Source: Clostridia bacterium (GTDB lineage: Bacteria > Bacillota > Clostridia > Christensenellales > Aristaeellaceae). From it: DNA of 64,000 bases. Of the stretch, positions 8,261 to 16,341 are shown in pieces; within the stretch, counting starts at the first letter, position 1; every line of letters begins with the position of its first letter. Where the stretch lies: the NCBI GenBank assembly GCA_017428385.1, contig JAFRQX010000046.1, positions 1 to 64,000 on the forward strand, given 5' to 3'. The notes under the pieces were generated by a model. It was not told the origin of the DNA, did not search any database, and was given only the letters and a program-made list of their open reading frames with translations. The translations under genes were made by a program, and so were the position numbers.

Positions 8261-10041
8261 ACTTGTGCTGTATACAGCTGATAGTAGAGGCCTTTTTTCG
8301 CCATCAGTTCATCATGGGATCCCATTTCAGCGATGCCTTTGTTGCTGATATACAGGATCCGGTCACAGTTTTTGATGGTGCTGAGCCGGTGGGCAACGAT
8401 GATGCTGGTCCGGCCCCGGAGCATCTCCCGGATGCCTTCCTGAAGGAGTTTTTCTGTCTGCGTATCAATGGAAGAGGTGGCTTCATCCAGAATGAGGATC
8501 GCCGGGTCGGACAGGAGTGTCCGGGCGAAGGCAATCAACTGCTTTTCTCCCTGGCTGAGGTTGCCGCCGCGTTCCTTGATTTCCGTCTGATAGCCCTGGG
8601 GCATCTTCCGGATGAGTTCATCTGCCCGGACACGGCGGGCGGCCTGGATGACTTCACAGTCCGTGGCATCCAGACGACCATAGCGGATGTTGTCCATGAT
8701 GGTGCCGGAGAAGATGAAGCTGTCCTGCAGCATGATACCCAGCTGGCTGCGCAGGGAATGGAGCGTTACCTGGTTGATATCGTGCGCTTTGCCATCCTGA
8801 TCGTGCAGGAGGATTTTTCCGCCGTTCAGGTTATAGAAGCGGCAAAGCAGATTGATGACGGTGCTCTTTCCCGCTCCGGTAGGACCAACGAGGGCGATGC
8901 TTTCACCGGCATGGACGTGGAGATTCATGTGCTCCAGGACGTTGATGTTTTCCTCATAGGCGAAGGTGACATCCTGATAATCCACTTCACCGGTGATGGG
9001 CGGAAGCTCTTCTGCATCCGGTACGTCATCCACGATGACAGGCTCGTCCATGGTTTCAAAGATCCGCTCCAGGTAAGCGATATTATTGACAAAGGAATTA
9101 TAGATATTTGCCAGGTTGGTAATGGGCTGCCAGAAACGGCTGACATACTGTCCCATGGCGAGGATCACGCCGAAGGAAACCATCTTACCGCCACCCATCC
9201 AGTAGACGCCGGCGATATAAAGGAAGGTCAGAACCAGCTGGGTCATGGTTTCGCTGGAGAGCCAGACGGTGTTGCTGATTTTTATGGCACGCAGCCAGGC
9301 GTCACGGCAAGCGTTGGCCAGCCGTTCCATGATGGAGATGTTAACCTCCTGACGGTCAAAGAGCTGACTGACGCGGACGCCGTCGATGGATTCCGCGAGA
9401 TAGGCATTATAATTGCTGTTCTTGTTACTCTGGTTCTGCCAGGCACGGCGCTGACGGGGCTTGATAAGAATGATGATGCCGATGAAGAACGGCAGGCCGG
9501 CGATGATGACCAGTGCCAGGGTGGTATTGGTGGAGAACATGAAGACCACAATGAAGACCAGGTTAATGATCTCCAGGATCATGTTGATGATACCGTTTGA
9601 CAGGATATCCGAAACGGAGTTGACGTAGTTGATGACCCGGACCAGGATTTTGCCGGCGGGCCGGGAGTCGTAATAGCTGAAGGGCAGTTTCTGCAGGTGG
9701 GCAAACAGGTCGCTGCGGATATCATGAATGATCCGCTGGCTGACGTGGGCCATCATCCGGGAACGGATGGTGGTAAACACGATGCCCAGGGCGATGATGC
9801 CCACAAAGAGGAGCGCCATCCGGCCGATCATGGCGGTATCCTTGTTGGGAACGGCTTCATCCAGCACCCACTGGGTGATCTTGGGGATAAAGAGGGAGGC
9901 AACGCTGGCCATGGCGCTGAGCAGCAGCGCGGCCAGCATTTTGTATTTATGCCGGGCAATGTATTTGCCTGCCCGCTTCAGGTGCTGCCAGCGGAAAGGG
10001 GATTCCAGACGCTCGTCAACGTCGAATTTATTCCTTGCCAT
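8245..10041 (-). CDS. ABC exporter half-transporter, membrane domain fused to ATPase (second of pair)
   Basis: The 598-residue protein has a six-helix exporter membrane domain (about 25-320) fused to an ATPase domain (about 350-590). Walker A reads GPTGAGKST, the signature LSQGEKQL and Walker B AILILDEATSS. It begins three bases after the stop of the upstream half-transporter, so the two should form a heterodimer of the BmrCD/YheHI type, which usually exports drugs or lipids. Its signature is non-standard (SQGEK rather than SGGQ) while its partner has the canonical sequence, a common asymmetry in heterodimeric exporters. Substrate is unknown. Confidence 0.9.
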   Translation of the reverse strand: MARNKFDVDERLESPFRWQHLKRAGKYIARHKYKMLAALLLSAMASVASLFIPKITQWVLDEAVPNKDTAMIGRMALLFVGIIALGIVFTTIRSRMMAHVSQRIIHDIRSDLFAHLQKLPFSYYDSRPAGKILVRVINYVNSVSDILSNGIINMILEIINLVFIVVFMFSTNTTLALVIIAGLPFFIGIIILIKPRQRRAWQNQSNKNSNYNAYLAESIDGVRVSQLFDRQEVNISIMERLANACRDAWLRAIKISNTVWLSSETMTQLVLTFLYIAGVYWMGGGKMVSFGVILAMGQYVSRFWQPITNLANIYNSFVNNIAYLERIFETMDEPVIVDDVPDAEELPPITGEVDYQDVTFAYEENINVLEHMNLHVHAGESIALVGPTGAGKSTVINLLCRFYNLNGGKILLHDQDGKAHDINQVTLHSLRSQLGIMLQDSFIFSGTIMDNIRYGRLDATDCEVIQAARRVRADELIRKMPQGYQTEIKERGGNLSQGEKQLIAFARTLLSDPAILILDEATSSIDTQTEKLLQEGIREMLRGRTSIIVAHRLSTIKNCDRILYISNKGIAEMGSHDELMAKKGLYYQLYTAQVDPSA

Positions 10042-10044
10042 CTC

Positions 10045-11844
10045 TTACACCCCCATTCCGGCAGCCGGGGCGCCGACAGCACTGTTGCTGCCGGAGGCTG
10101 CAGATTGTTCTTCATCCATGGGGATGCCATATTGCAGGCAGTAGGTCTGCCAGTAATAACCCCTCATAGCCAGCAGTTCACTGTGGGTTCCGCGCTCGGT
10201 GATTTTACCATCCTGCAGGACAAGGATCAGATCAGCGTCCCGCATGGAAGAAATCCGCTGGGCAATGATGAACTTGGTGCACTCATAGGGGAGGTGGCGC
10301 AGCTGATCCTGGATATACTGCTCTGTCTCGCTGTCCACGGCGGAGGTGGTGTCATCCATGATGAGGATACCGGGACGAACTGCCATGGCACGGGCCAGGG
10401 CAATCCGCTGGCGCTGGCCGCCGGAGAGACCGACGCCGCGCTCGCCGATGATGGTGTCATAGCCTTCCGGAAGCTTTTCGGCAAATTCAGCGGCATCCGC
10501 CCGACGGGCGAAATCCATAACATCTTCCTGGGTCAGGGACTGATCGCCGAAGGCGATATTGCCTTCCACGGTATCCGAGAAGAGGAAGACGTCCTGGGTG
10601 GCGGTGCCGATGCCGCCCCGGAGCTCACTGAGCTTCCATTGTTTTACATCACAGTCATCCACCCGGATGGCGCCTTCGGAGACATCATAAAACCGGGCCA
10701 GCAGGTGAATGAGCGTGGTTTTGCCGCTTCCTGTGGGACCCATGACGGCCACGGTCTGACCGGGCTGAACCGAGAAGGATACGTCTGTGAGGACCGGCTT
10801 GGTATCGAAACGGAAGGAAACGTGATCAAACTCGATCTTTCCCTGCATACGTTCATGGGCAACCGCATCCGGGGCATCCACAATGGAGGGTGTGCCGTAA
10901 TACAGCTCCATGACCTTCGCGGCGGAGGTGGAGAAACGCTGCAGGTCGTTGATCAGGTTGCCAAGCTCCCGCATGGGGTTGGAGACAGCCCAGCTGAGTC
11001 CTGTAAAGATGGCCAGTTCGCCGGGAGTCAGTTCACCCCTGATGATGAACAGGCCGCCCACGAAGACCGTGACCAGCTGAATGGCGTTGACCAGCAGCTC
11101 GATAATGGGGAAGAAAGTGAGCCAGAGCTTATTGATGCGCAGATGACTGTCCATGAAAGCCTGGTTCTTCTGCTCAAACCGCTCCTTCTCATACTCCTCC
11201 CGGGCAAAGGCTTTCACGACCCGGTTGCCGGCAATGTTTTCCTGTGCCGCGGTGTTCATCTCCGACAGCTTTTCACGCATAAAAACAAAGCGGGGACGGA
11301 CGTGACGGGAAAAGAATTTGGTGATCAGGAGCAGGATGGGTGTAATGACAATCAGAAGCAGGGTCAGCTTCCAGTTGACCAGCAGGAGATAAATTGTAGC
11401 AAAGAGGAAAGTGCATACCGCGTCGATGATGCGGTAATCAATATAGCTCAGGAAATGACGGCACCAGTCCAGGTCGGCACTCATACGGGTCATGAGGTCG
11501 CCGGTGCGGTGGGTATCAAAGAAGGCCATATCGTTATATTGCATTTTGCTGAACAGACGGCGGCGAAGATTGAAGACCACATTCTGGGAATCTTTTTCCA
11601 GAAAGATGACCATCATATACCGCAGGCCTTCCCGGCCGAGCTTGACCACCAGCATGACAGCCAGGATGGAAAACAGGGGTTCCGGATTGCCTGCAACAAT
11701 GACGTCATCAATGAGACGCTGGGAAAGTGCAGGGTTCACCAGCAGCAAAAGACAGGTGAAGGCGCATACGCACAGGGCGATGACGTGACGGCGGCGGAAG
11801 GGCGCGTCCATATTCTTCCACAACCAGGCAAATTGCTTGCGCAT
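10045..11844 (-). CDS. ABC exporter half-transporter, membrane domain fused to ATPase (first of pair)
   Basis: This is the 599-residue partner of the next gene. Membrane helices lie at about 20-310 and the ATPase at about 340-580, with Walker A GPTGSGKTT, signature LSGGQRQR and Walker B ILIMDDTTSAVD. In Walker B the usual catalytic glutamate is replaced by Asp (MDDTTS), so this half probably holds the degenerate ATP site of the heterodimer. The start is placed at MRKQFAW; extending the frame upstream would translate the heptamer array at 11908-11941 and the hairpin at 11880-11905. The C-terminus is a low-complexity tail of Ser, Ala and Gly. Confidence 0.88.
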   Translation of the reverse strand: MRKQFAWLWKNMDAPFRRRHVIALCVCAFTCLLLLVNPALSQRLIDDVIVAGNPEPLFSILAVMLVVKLGREGLRYMMVIFLEKDSQNVVFNLRRRLFSKMQYNDMAFFDTHRTGDLMTRMSADLDWCRHFLSYIDYRIIDAVCTFLFATIYLLLVNWKLTLLLIVITPILLLITKFFSRHVRPRFVFMREKLSEMNTAAQENIAGNRVVKAFAREEYEKERFEQKNQAFMDSHLRINKLWLTFFPIIELLVNAIQLVTVFVGGLFIIRGELTPGELAIFTGLSWAVSNPMRELGNLINDLQRFSTSAAKVMELYYGTPSIVDAPDAVAHERMQGKIEFDHVSFRFDTKPVLTDVSFSVQPGQTVAVMGPTGSGKTTLIHLLARFYDVSEGAIRVDDCDVKQWKLSELRGGIGTATQDVFLFSDTVEGNIAFGDQSLTQEDVMDFARRADAAEFAEKLPEGYDTIIGERGVGLSGGQRQRIALARAMAVRPGILIMDDTTSAVDSETEQYIQDQLRHLPYECTKFIIAQRISSMRDADLILVLQDGKITERGTHSELLAMRGYYWQTYCLQYGIPMDEEQSAASGSNSAVGAPAAGMGV

Positions 11845-11879
11845 AAAAACCTCGGGAGAATTCTCCAGTGAAGAGTATA

Positions 11880-11905
11880 CAGACCGGAGGGAGACCTCCG
11901 GTCTG
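11880..11905. promoter_or_regulatory. 11-bp leader hairpin upstream of the exporter operon
   Basis: CAGACCGGAGG pairs with CCTCCGGTCTG across GAGA. It lies 36-60 bases before the exporter start on the minus strand and has no T-run, so it fits a leader structure better than a terminator. A second palindrome, GGAGAATTCTCC, lies between it and the start. Confidence 0.5.
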
Positions 11906-11907
11906 CG

Positions 11908-11941
11908 GTGATGAGTGAAGAGTGAAAAGTGAAGAGTGAAC
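11908..11941 (+). repeat. Heptamer array, GTGAAGA type, about 5 units
   Basis: Units GTGATGA, GTGAAGA, GTGAAAA, GTGAAGA and a partial GTGAAC run directly into the terminator palindrome of the alcohol dehydrogenase gene. Read on the minus strand the array is TTCACTC-like and follows that terminator. Confidence 0.85.
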
Positions 11942-11981
11942 ATTTACAGATTGATGCTTACAGCATCAATCTGTAAATGTT
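11939..11981 (-). terminator. 19-bp palindrome built on the 3' end of the alcohol dehydrogenase gene
   Basis: The right arm (11963-11981) lies in the final codons of the dehydrogenase, the stop codon lies in the 5-base loop (11958-11962), and the left arm is an exact inverted copy. There is no long T-run; a heptamer array follows. Confidence 0.75.
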
Positions 11982-13133
11982 AGCACAATCATCCTCATTC
12001 AGGGTGACGAAACCGGAGATGGTTCCGGGACGGCCGTCGCCGCGGCAGAGGTTCTCGACCAGCACGGGAATATCTTCCTCACGGGCGCCGAGTTCCGCAA
12101 AGTTGCGGGGCATACCGATGGAGATGAAGAACTGACGCAGCTTCTCAATGCCCTCTTTGGCAGTAACTTCCGGATGGGCAAAGTCCATCTGGCAGCCCCA
12201 GACCCGGACGGCAACCTGGGCAAAGCGCATAATGTCATGATTCATGACATAGGTGAAGACGGCGGGCAGGGTCACTGCCAGGCCGGCACCGTGAGCGCAG
12301 TCATACAGGGCGGAGAGCTCATGCTCAATGTTATGGCTGTTCCAGTCCTGGCTGCGGCCGACACCGCAGGAGTTGTTATGTGCCATCATACCGGCCCACA
12401 TGATGTTTGCACGGGCTTCATAGTTATTCGGATCAGCGATGACCCGCGGACCTTCGTGAATCATGGTCAGCAGCAGCGCTTCGATCATCCGGTCGGTGAC
12501 TTCCACCTCTTTGGTGTTGGTGAGGTAGCGCTCATACAGGTGGGCCATGATGTCCGTGATGCCGGCGGCTGTCTGGAAAGCCGGCAGCGTCTGGGTTAGG
12601 GCGGGATTCAGGATAGAGAACTTCGGACGGATGGCATCACCGCTGGCACCCCGTTTATACATGCCGTTTTCCAGCGTGATGACGCTGTCCGGGCTGCCTT
12701 CGCTGCCCGCGGCGGAGATGGTCAGCACAGTACCGACGGGAAGTGCTTCAGTAATCGGCTTGCCGCTGTAGAAATCCCAGAAGTCTCCGTCATAGACAGT
12801 ACCGGCAGCAATTGCCTTGGCAGAGTCAATGGAAGAACCACCGCCGACGGCGAGAATGAAATCGATCTTTTCCCTGCGGCAGAGTTCTATGCCTTCATAA
12901 ACCAGACCGCTGCGGGGATTGGGTTTTACGCCGCCGAGGCGGAAACTGGTGATGCCCGCAGCTTCCAGGGAGGCTTCCACCCGGTCGATCAAACCGGAAC
13001 GCAGGGCGCTGCCGCCGCCGAAGTGGATGAGGACACGGCTTCCGCCGAAACGCCTGACCAGCGCACCGACCTGGCTTTCAGAATCCTTACCGAAGACAAA
13101 ACAGGTGGGAGAATAGAAGGTAAAATTATTCAT
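11958..13133 (-). CDS. Iron-containing alcohol dehydrogenase
   Basis: The 391-residue protein belongs to the group III NAD(P)-dependent alcohol dehydrogenases (BdhA/YqhD-like), which reduce aldehydes to alcohols. The N-terminal Rossmann-like domain carries GGGSSIDSAK (about residue 96). The metal site is visible as ITDIMAHLYE (Asp and His), EHELSALYDCAHG (two His). It lies 26 bases after the aldo/keto reductase gene and should be co-transcribed from the MerR-type promoter at 14348-14378. The context of aldehyde-handling enzymes and an AdhR-like regulator points to aldehyde detoxification, though fermentative alcohol production is also possible. Confidence 0.92.
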   Translation of the reverse strand: MNNFTFYSPTCFVFGKDSESQVGALVRRFGGSRVLIHFGGGSALRSGLIDRVEASLEAAGITSFRLGGVKPNPRSGLVYEGIELCRREKIDFILAVGGGSSIDSAKAIAAGTVYDGDFWDFYSGKPITEALPVGTVLTISAAGSEGSPDSVITLENGMYKRGASGDAIRPKFSILNPALTQTLPAFQTAAGITDIMAHLYERYLTNTKEVEVTDRMIEALLLTMIHEGPRVIADPNNYEARANIMWAGMMAHNNSCGVGRSQDWNSHNIEHELSALYDCAHGAGLAVTLPAVFTYVMNHDIMRFAQVAVRVWGCQMDFAHPEVTAKEGIEKLRQFFISIGMPRNFAELGAREEDIPVLVENLCRGDGRPGTISGFVTLNEDDCANIYRLML

Positions 13134-13159
13134 ACTGGCAGAAATCTCCTTTCAGATAT

Positions 13160-14293
13160 TTAAGGATTCAACTCGCTCCAGGCGGTGCTCAGGCTGTCGA
13201 TAATGTTCAGGTGCTGGGGGCATGCGGCTTCACAGGCACCGCAGGCGAGACACTTATCTGCACCGGCATCATTCTTCATGATCATCCTGAACCCCCAATC
13301 TTCCTTTGGGTCAATACCGTAGAGGGACACATTGTTCCAGACGGAGAACAGACCGGGAATGTTGACGCCGTTGGGACAGGGCATGCAGTAGCGGCAGCCG
13401 GTGCAGCCGATCTTGGTGCGGCTGATGTAGGCAGCACGAACATCGTCCATGAGCTTCAGTTCTTCCTCACTCATGATGCCGGTATCCACAGTATCGAAGA
13501 TCCGCAGGTTTTCATCAATCTGTTCCGCTTCGTTGCAGCCGGACAGGACTACGGATACTTCCGGATGGTTGCAGAGCCAGCGGAAAGCCCATTCCACGGG
13601 AGAACGTTTTACCGGGAAGGCATCGTAGAGCGCCTGCACGTTGTCCGGTGCATTGGCCAGACGGCCGCCGAGGAGGCCTTCCATGATGACTACCGGGATG
13701 CCCTTGCTTCCGGCAAGCTCCAGGCCTTTGGTGCCGGCCTGATTGTTGATGTCCATGAAGTTATACTGAATCTGGCACATATCCCAGTCCCAGTCATTGA
13801 GGATATACTCGAATTCCTCGTAGGGGCCGTGGAAGGAGAAGCACTTGTAGCGGATCTTTCCTTCCTTTTTCATATCATCAAAGAACTGAGGCGCGCCGAT
13901 GGCTTTCATATGCTCCCACTTCTGCTTGTTCATGGCATGCATGAGGTAGAAGTCGATATGGTCTGTCTGCAGCTTTTTCAGCTCTTCCGCCAGGATGGCT
14001 TCCATATCCGCACGGCTGTTGACCGCATCCGGCGGGACTTTGGTAGCGATGGTGACCTTGTCGCGGTAACCGTCCTGCAGGGCTTTACCCAGGACAATTT
14101 CGGATGTTTTGTCCAGATAGACATAGGCGGTGTCGATGTAGGTGACGCCGCCGTCGATGGCCCGGCGAATCAGGGAGACGGCTTTCTGTTCGTCAATGAC
14201 GCTGTCTCCGGAGGCGGCGCCATTGAAACGCATGCAGCCCAGGCCGAAGGCAGAGGATTTGATGCCGAGTTTACCCATGGTGCGGTATTTCAT
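13160..14293 (-). CDS. Aldo/keto reductase with C-terminal 4Fe-4S ferredoxin-like domain
   Basis: The 377-residue protein has an aldo/keto reductase barrel (about 1-280, with DTAYVYLDKTSE and the HAMNK segment) and a C-terminal iron-sulfur domain. The first cysteine group is CTGCRYCMPCPNG and the second CLACGACEAACPQ. Such fused enzymes are common in anaerobes and probably use both NAD(P)H and ferredoxin-type electron transfer. AAGGAGGA lies 9 bases before the start. It is the first gene of a minus-strand operon under a promoter with the 19-base spacing and central palindrome characteristic of MerR activators. Substrate is inferred to be a reactive aldehyde or ketone. Confidence 0.9.
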   Translation of the reverse strand: MKYRTMGKLGIKSSAFGLGCMRFNGAASGDSVIDEQKAVSLIRRAIDGGVTYIDTAYVYLDKTSEIVLGKALQDGYRDKVTIATKVPPDAVNSRADMEAILAEELKKLQTDHIDFYLMHAMNKQKWEHMKAIGAPQFFDDMKKEGKIRYKCFSFHGPYEEFEYILNDWDWDMCQIQYNFMDINNQAGTKGLELAGSKGIPVVIMEGLLGGRLANAPDNVQALYDAFPVKRSPVEWAFRWLCNHPEVSVVLSGCNEAEQIDENLRIFDTVDTGIMSEEELKLMDDVRAAYISRTKIGCTGCRYCMPCPNGVNIPGLFSVWNNVSLYGIDPKEDWGFRMIMKNDAGADKCLACGACEAACPQHLNIIDSLSTAWSELNP

Positions 14294-14347
14294 ATAAAGA
14301 TCCTCCTTCCTAATGTGTCAGGGGAGAAAAATTTCTGGTGTAAGGAT

Positions 14348-14378
14348 ATGATAGACCTTAGAGCTAGCTCTAAGTCAA
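14348..14378 (-). promoter_or_regulatory. MerR-type promoter and operator of the aldo/keto reductase operon
   Basis: On the minus strand TTGACT (14373-14378) and TATCAT (14348-14353) are separated by 19 bases. The spacer is occupied by the perfect palindrome CTTAGAGCTAGCTCTAAG (14357-14374). An over-long spacer with a centred palindrome is the classic MerR-activated arrangement. Confidence 0.85.
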
Positions 14379-14400
14379 TAGTAAACAAGTGGCAGTTTCC

Positions 14401-14425
14401 AATTCAAAATTCATAATTCAGAATT
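14401..14425 (+). repeat. Heptamer array, AATTCAN type, 3.6 units
   Basis: Units AATTCAA, AATTCAT, AATTCAG and a partial AATT lie in the divergent intergenic region. The rest of the space to 14580 holds several small palindromes, including ATTCACATTGTGAAT at 14538-14552, and no gene that I can support. Confidence 0.8.
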
Positions 14426-14580
14426 ATCCGCTGCGGCGGAGAGTAGCTGAAAAACTGAACCACATCCTCCGATTGCGCTGCGCCTTTGTCCGCAAAGACA
14501 CTGACGCACATAAATCGGGCGAAGCGGGGGAATGGTATTCACATTGTGAATGATGGATATGACTTTATCATTTGCGGCTG

Positions 14581-14611
14581 TTGACTTAGAGTAAACTTTA
14601 AGGTTTATGAT
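14581..14611 (+). promoter_or_regulatory. MerR-type promoter and operator of the Gfo/Idh/MocA gene
   Basis: TTGACT (14581-14586) and TATGAT (14606-14611) are 19 bases apart, with the operator CTTAGAGTAAACTTTAAG at 14585-14602. It matches the operator of the divergent operon at most positions. Confidence 0.85.
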
Positions 14612-14655
14612 TGGGTCACAGAAAAAACGTTGAATACTTACAGGAGGATTATGAT

Positions 14656-15624
14656 ATGCGAAAAGTCAGATGGGGCGTACTGGGAACAGCAGATATTGCC
14701 AGGGGACAGACAATACCGGGCATGCAGCTGGCGGAGCACTGCGAGCTGTATGCCATTGCGGGCAGAAAACTGGAAAAAGCAAAACTATATCAGGAAGAGT
14801 TTGGCTTTCAGAAGGCTTACGGCAGCTATGATGAACTGCTGGCAGATCCGGAGGTGGAAGCGGTTTATATTCCGCTGCCCAATGATATTCACTGTGAGTG
14901 GACGGTTAAAGCCCTGAAGGCAAAGAAACATGTGCTGTGTGAAAAGCCGCTGGCGGTTTCAGAAGCGCAGGCTAAAGAGATGTTCCAGGCGGCGGAGGAA
15001 AACGGCGTTATGTTGATGGAGGCCTTTGCCTATCTGCACAGCCCGTTTGTGAAAGCTGTGAAGGCAGAGCTGGACGCCGGCGTGATCGGAGAAATCCGGT
15101 ACCTGGAGTCTGCATTCATCACCGGCAGGAGACCGGATACGGATATCCGCCTGCGGAAGGAAACATACGGCGGAGCCCTGTATGACCTCGGCTGCTATGC
15201 AATCAGCATGGCAATGTGGATGCTGGGGAAGGAGCCGGATACTGTACGGGCGACAGCACAGTTCTCTGACAAAAAGATTGACCTGTTCACTTCAGCCCTG
15301 CTGCTGTATGAAAATGAAGCGGTGGCAAACCTGGACTGCGGCATGTTGCTGCCGACCGGACGGCTGGACCGGTTCCATATCCACGGAACCCTGGGTGAGA
15401 TCGTATCCCCGGTGGAGTTCAACCAGTGTGGTGAGATTCCTTATACCATCATCAAGAATGGGGTGAAGGAAACAAAGACGGTGACGGCGCCGAACAACTA
15501 TGCCCTGGAATCGGAACAGCTGAGCCGCTGTATCCTGACTGGAGAAAAGCCGCATGTGTCCAAGGACTTCTCACTGCTGGTTGCACGGGTTACGGACAGG
15601 ATACTGAGGGAAATCGGATATTGA
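14656..15624 (+). CDS. Gfo/Idh/MocA-family NAD(P)-dependent oxidoreductase
   Basis: The 322-residue protein starts with a Rossmann fold (VRWGVLGTADIA) and has the family motif EKPLAVS at about residue 97 (EKP lysine is catalytic). A C-terminal alpha/beta domain follows, with GGALYDLGCYAI. Members oxidise or reduce sugars, inositols and related polyols. The start is fixed by AGGAGG 9 bases upstream and by the promoter, which lies too close to permit an earlier start. Control by the same MerR operator as the aldo/keto reductase and alcohol dehydrogenase genes suggests a shared stress or carbonyl-metabolism role. Confidence 0.88.
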   Translation: MRKVRWGVLGTADIARGQTIPGMQLAEHCELYAIAGRKLEKAKLYQEEFGFQKAYGSYDELLADPEVEAVYIPLPNDIHCEWTVKALKAKKHVLCEKPLAVSEAQAKEMFQAAEENGVMLMEAFAYLHSPFVKAVKAELDAGVIGEIRYLESAFITGRRPDTDIRLRKETYGGALYDLGCYAISMAMWMLGKEPDTVRATAQFSDKKIDLFTSALLLYENEAVANLDCGMLLPTGRLDRFHIHGTLGEIVSPVEFNQCGEIPYTIIKNGVKETKTVTAPNNYALESEQLSRCILTGEKPHVSKDFSLLVARVTDRILREIGY

Positions 15625-15654
15625 TGATCAGTTGACAGGCCGGAAAGGTTTGAC

Positions 15655-15775
15655 TTGAAAATGAAATACCGTCTGCGACGGATGTGAAATAAATCAGCTA
15701 CGCTGATTTGTGAAATATTGGCCGTTCCGGCCAATATGAAGTATCGCTTCGCGACATGATGTAAACTCCTGATCT
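15655..15775. repeat. Tandem mini-hairpins joined by TGAAAT-like spacers
   Basis: Four small stem-loops follow one another: CCGTCTGCGACGG, AAATCAGC-TAC-GCTGATTT, ATTGGCC-GTTCC-GGCCAAT and GTATCGC-TTC-GCGAC. The joints read TGAAAATGAAATA, TGTGAAATA, GTGAAAT and ATGAA. This is a patterned repeat, not a single terminator, though it follows the oxidoreductase gene and may end its transcript. Confidence 0.7.
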
Positions 15776-15812
15776 TTACAGACAGGAGTTAATCGGGTAG
15801 AATTGACATGAA

Positions 15813-15830
15813 GTTGAAGTTTACTCTAAG
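15813..15830 (+). promoter_or_regulatory. MerR operator upstream of the merR gene
   Basis: GTTGAAGTTTACTCTAAG matches the inverse of the operator at 14585-14602 in 16 of 18 positions. It ends 21 bases before the regulator's ATG and implies autoregulation. The matching -35/-10 elements are not clear here; TTGACA is at 15803-15808. Confidence 0.7.
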
Positions 15831-15851
15831 GTGATAACCGGGAGGTTCAAT

Positions 15852-16244
15852 ATGTATTCGATTCAGGATGTAAGCAATAAAACGGGACTTTCAACCCATA
15901 CCCTGCGGTATTATGAGAAGGAAGGCCTGATCTCCGGCGTGGAGCGGAGCCAGGGGGGATTCCGTCAGTATACGGACGAGGACCTGGAAAGGCTGGGACT
16001 GATCCGCTGCCTGAAGAACACCGGCATGTCCATCCAGGAAATCGCCCGGTTTGTGCAGCTGACCCATGAAGGAGATCACACGCTGGAGGAACGGGTGGAG
16101 CTTCTGAGGGAGCACAGGGAACGGGTGCTGGAACGTATGGCAGAAATGCAGGAGCACCTGGACAAGGTGACCTGGAAGCTGAACTTCTTCACAGAGAAAC
16201 TGAAGGCGTATCAGGCTGAACAGAAAAAAGATAAGCAGGCATAA
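15852..16244 (+). CDS. MerR-family regulator, AdhR/NmlR-like aldehyde sensor
   Basis: The 130-residue protein has an N-terminal winged helix (MYSIQDVSNKTGLSTHTLRY, then EKEGLI) and a C-terminal dimerisation coiled coil. A single cysteine at residue 53 (LIRCLKN) sits where AdhR of Bacillus subtilis has the cysteine needed to sense aldehydes. No metal-binding C-terminal cysteines are present. The AdhR operator as I recall it, CTTAAAG-N4-CTTTAAG, fits the three operator sites seen here. The start was set at the ATG with GGGAGG 6 bases upstream rather than the GTG at 15831. It probably activates both flanking oxidoreductase units. Confidence 0.87.
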   Translation: MYSIQDVSNKTGLSTHTLRYYEKEGLISGVERSQGGFRQYTDEDLERLGLIRCLKNTGMSIQEIARFVQLTHEGDHTLEERVELLREHRERVLERMAEMQEHLDKVTWKLNFFTEKLKAYQAEQKKDKQA

Positions 16245-16304
16245 GAAGACGGCCGTCCGGAAAGTCCGGACGGCTGCTGTGTTTCATGGATGACAAATTG
16301 TTCG

Positions 16305-16337
16305 AACCAGACAAAAGAACCGTCCCCTTGTCTGGTT
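16305..16337. terminator. REP-like hairpin with GAACCGTCCCC loop, copy 1
   Basis: AACCAGACAA and TTGTCTGGTT enclose the 13-base loop AAGAACCGTCCCC. The element lies between the convergent merR and xylanase genes. A copy with one loop change occurs at 20141-20173. Confidence 0.75.
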
Positions 16338-16341
16338 TGGG

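Noticed and set aside
8263..11871. Long plus-strand frames opposite the ABC exporter genes
   Set aside because: The minus-strand frames have clear ABC motifs; the plus-strand ones are compositional shadows.
11845..11943. N-terminal extension of the first exporter gene
   Set aside because: It would translate the leader hairpin and heptamer array; MRKQFAW is the natural family start.
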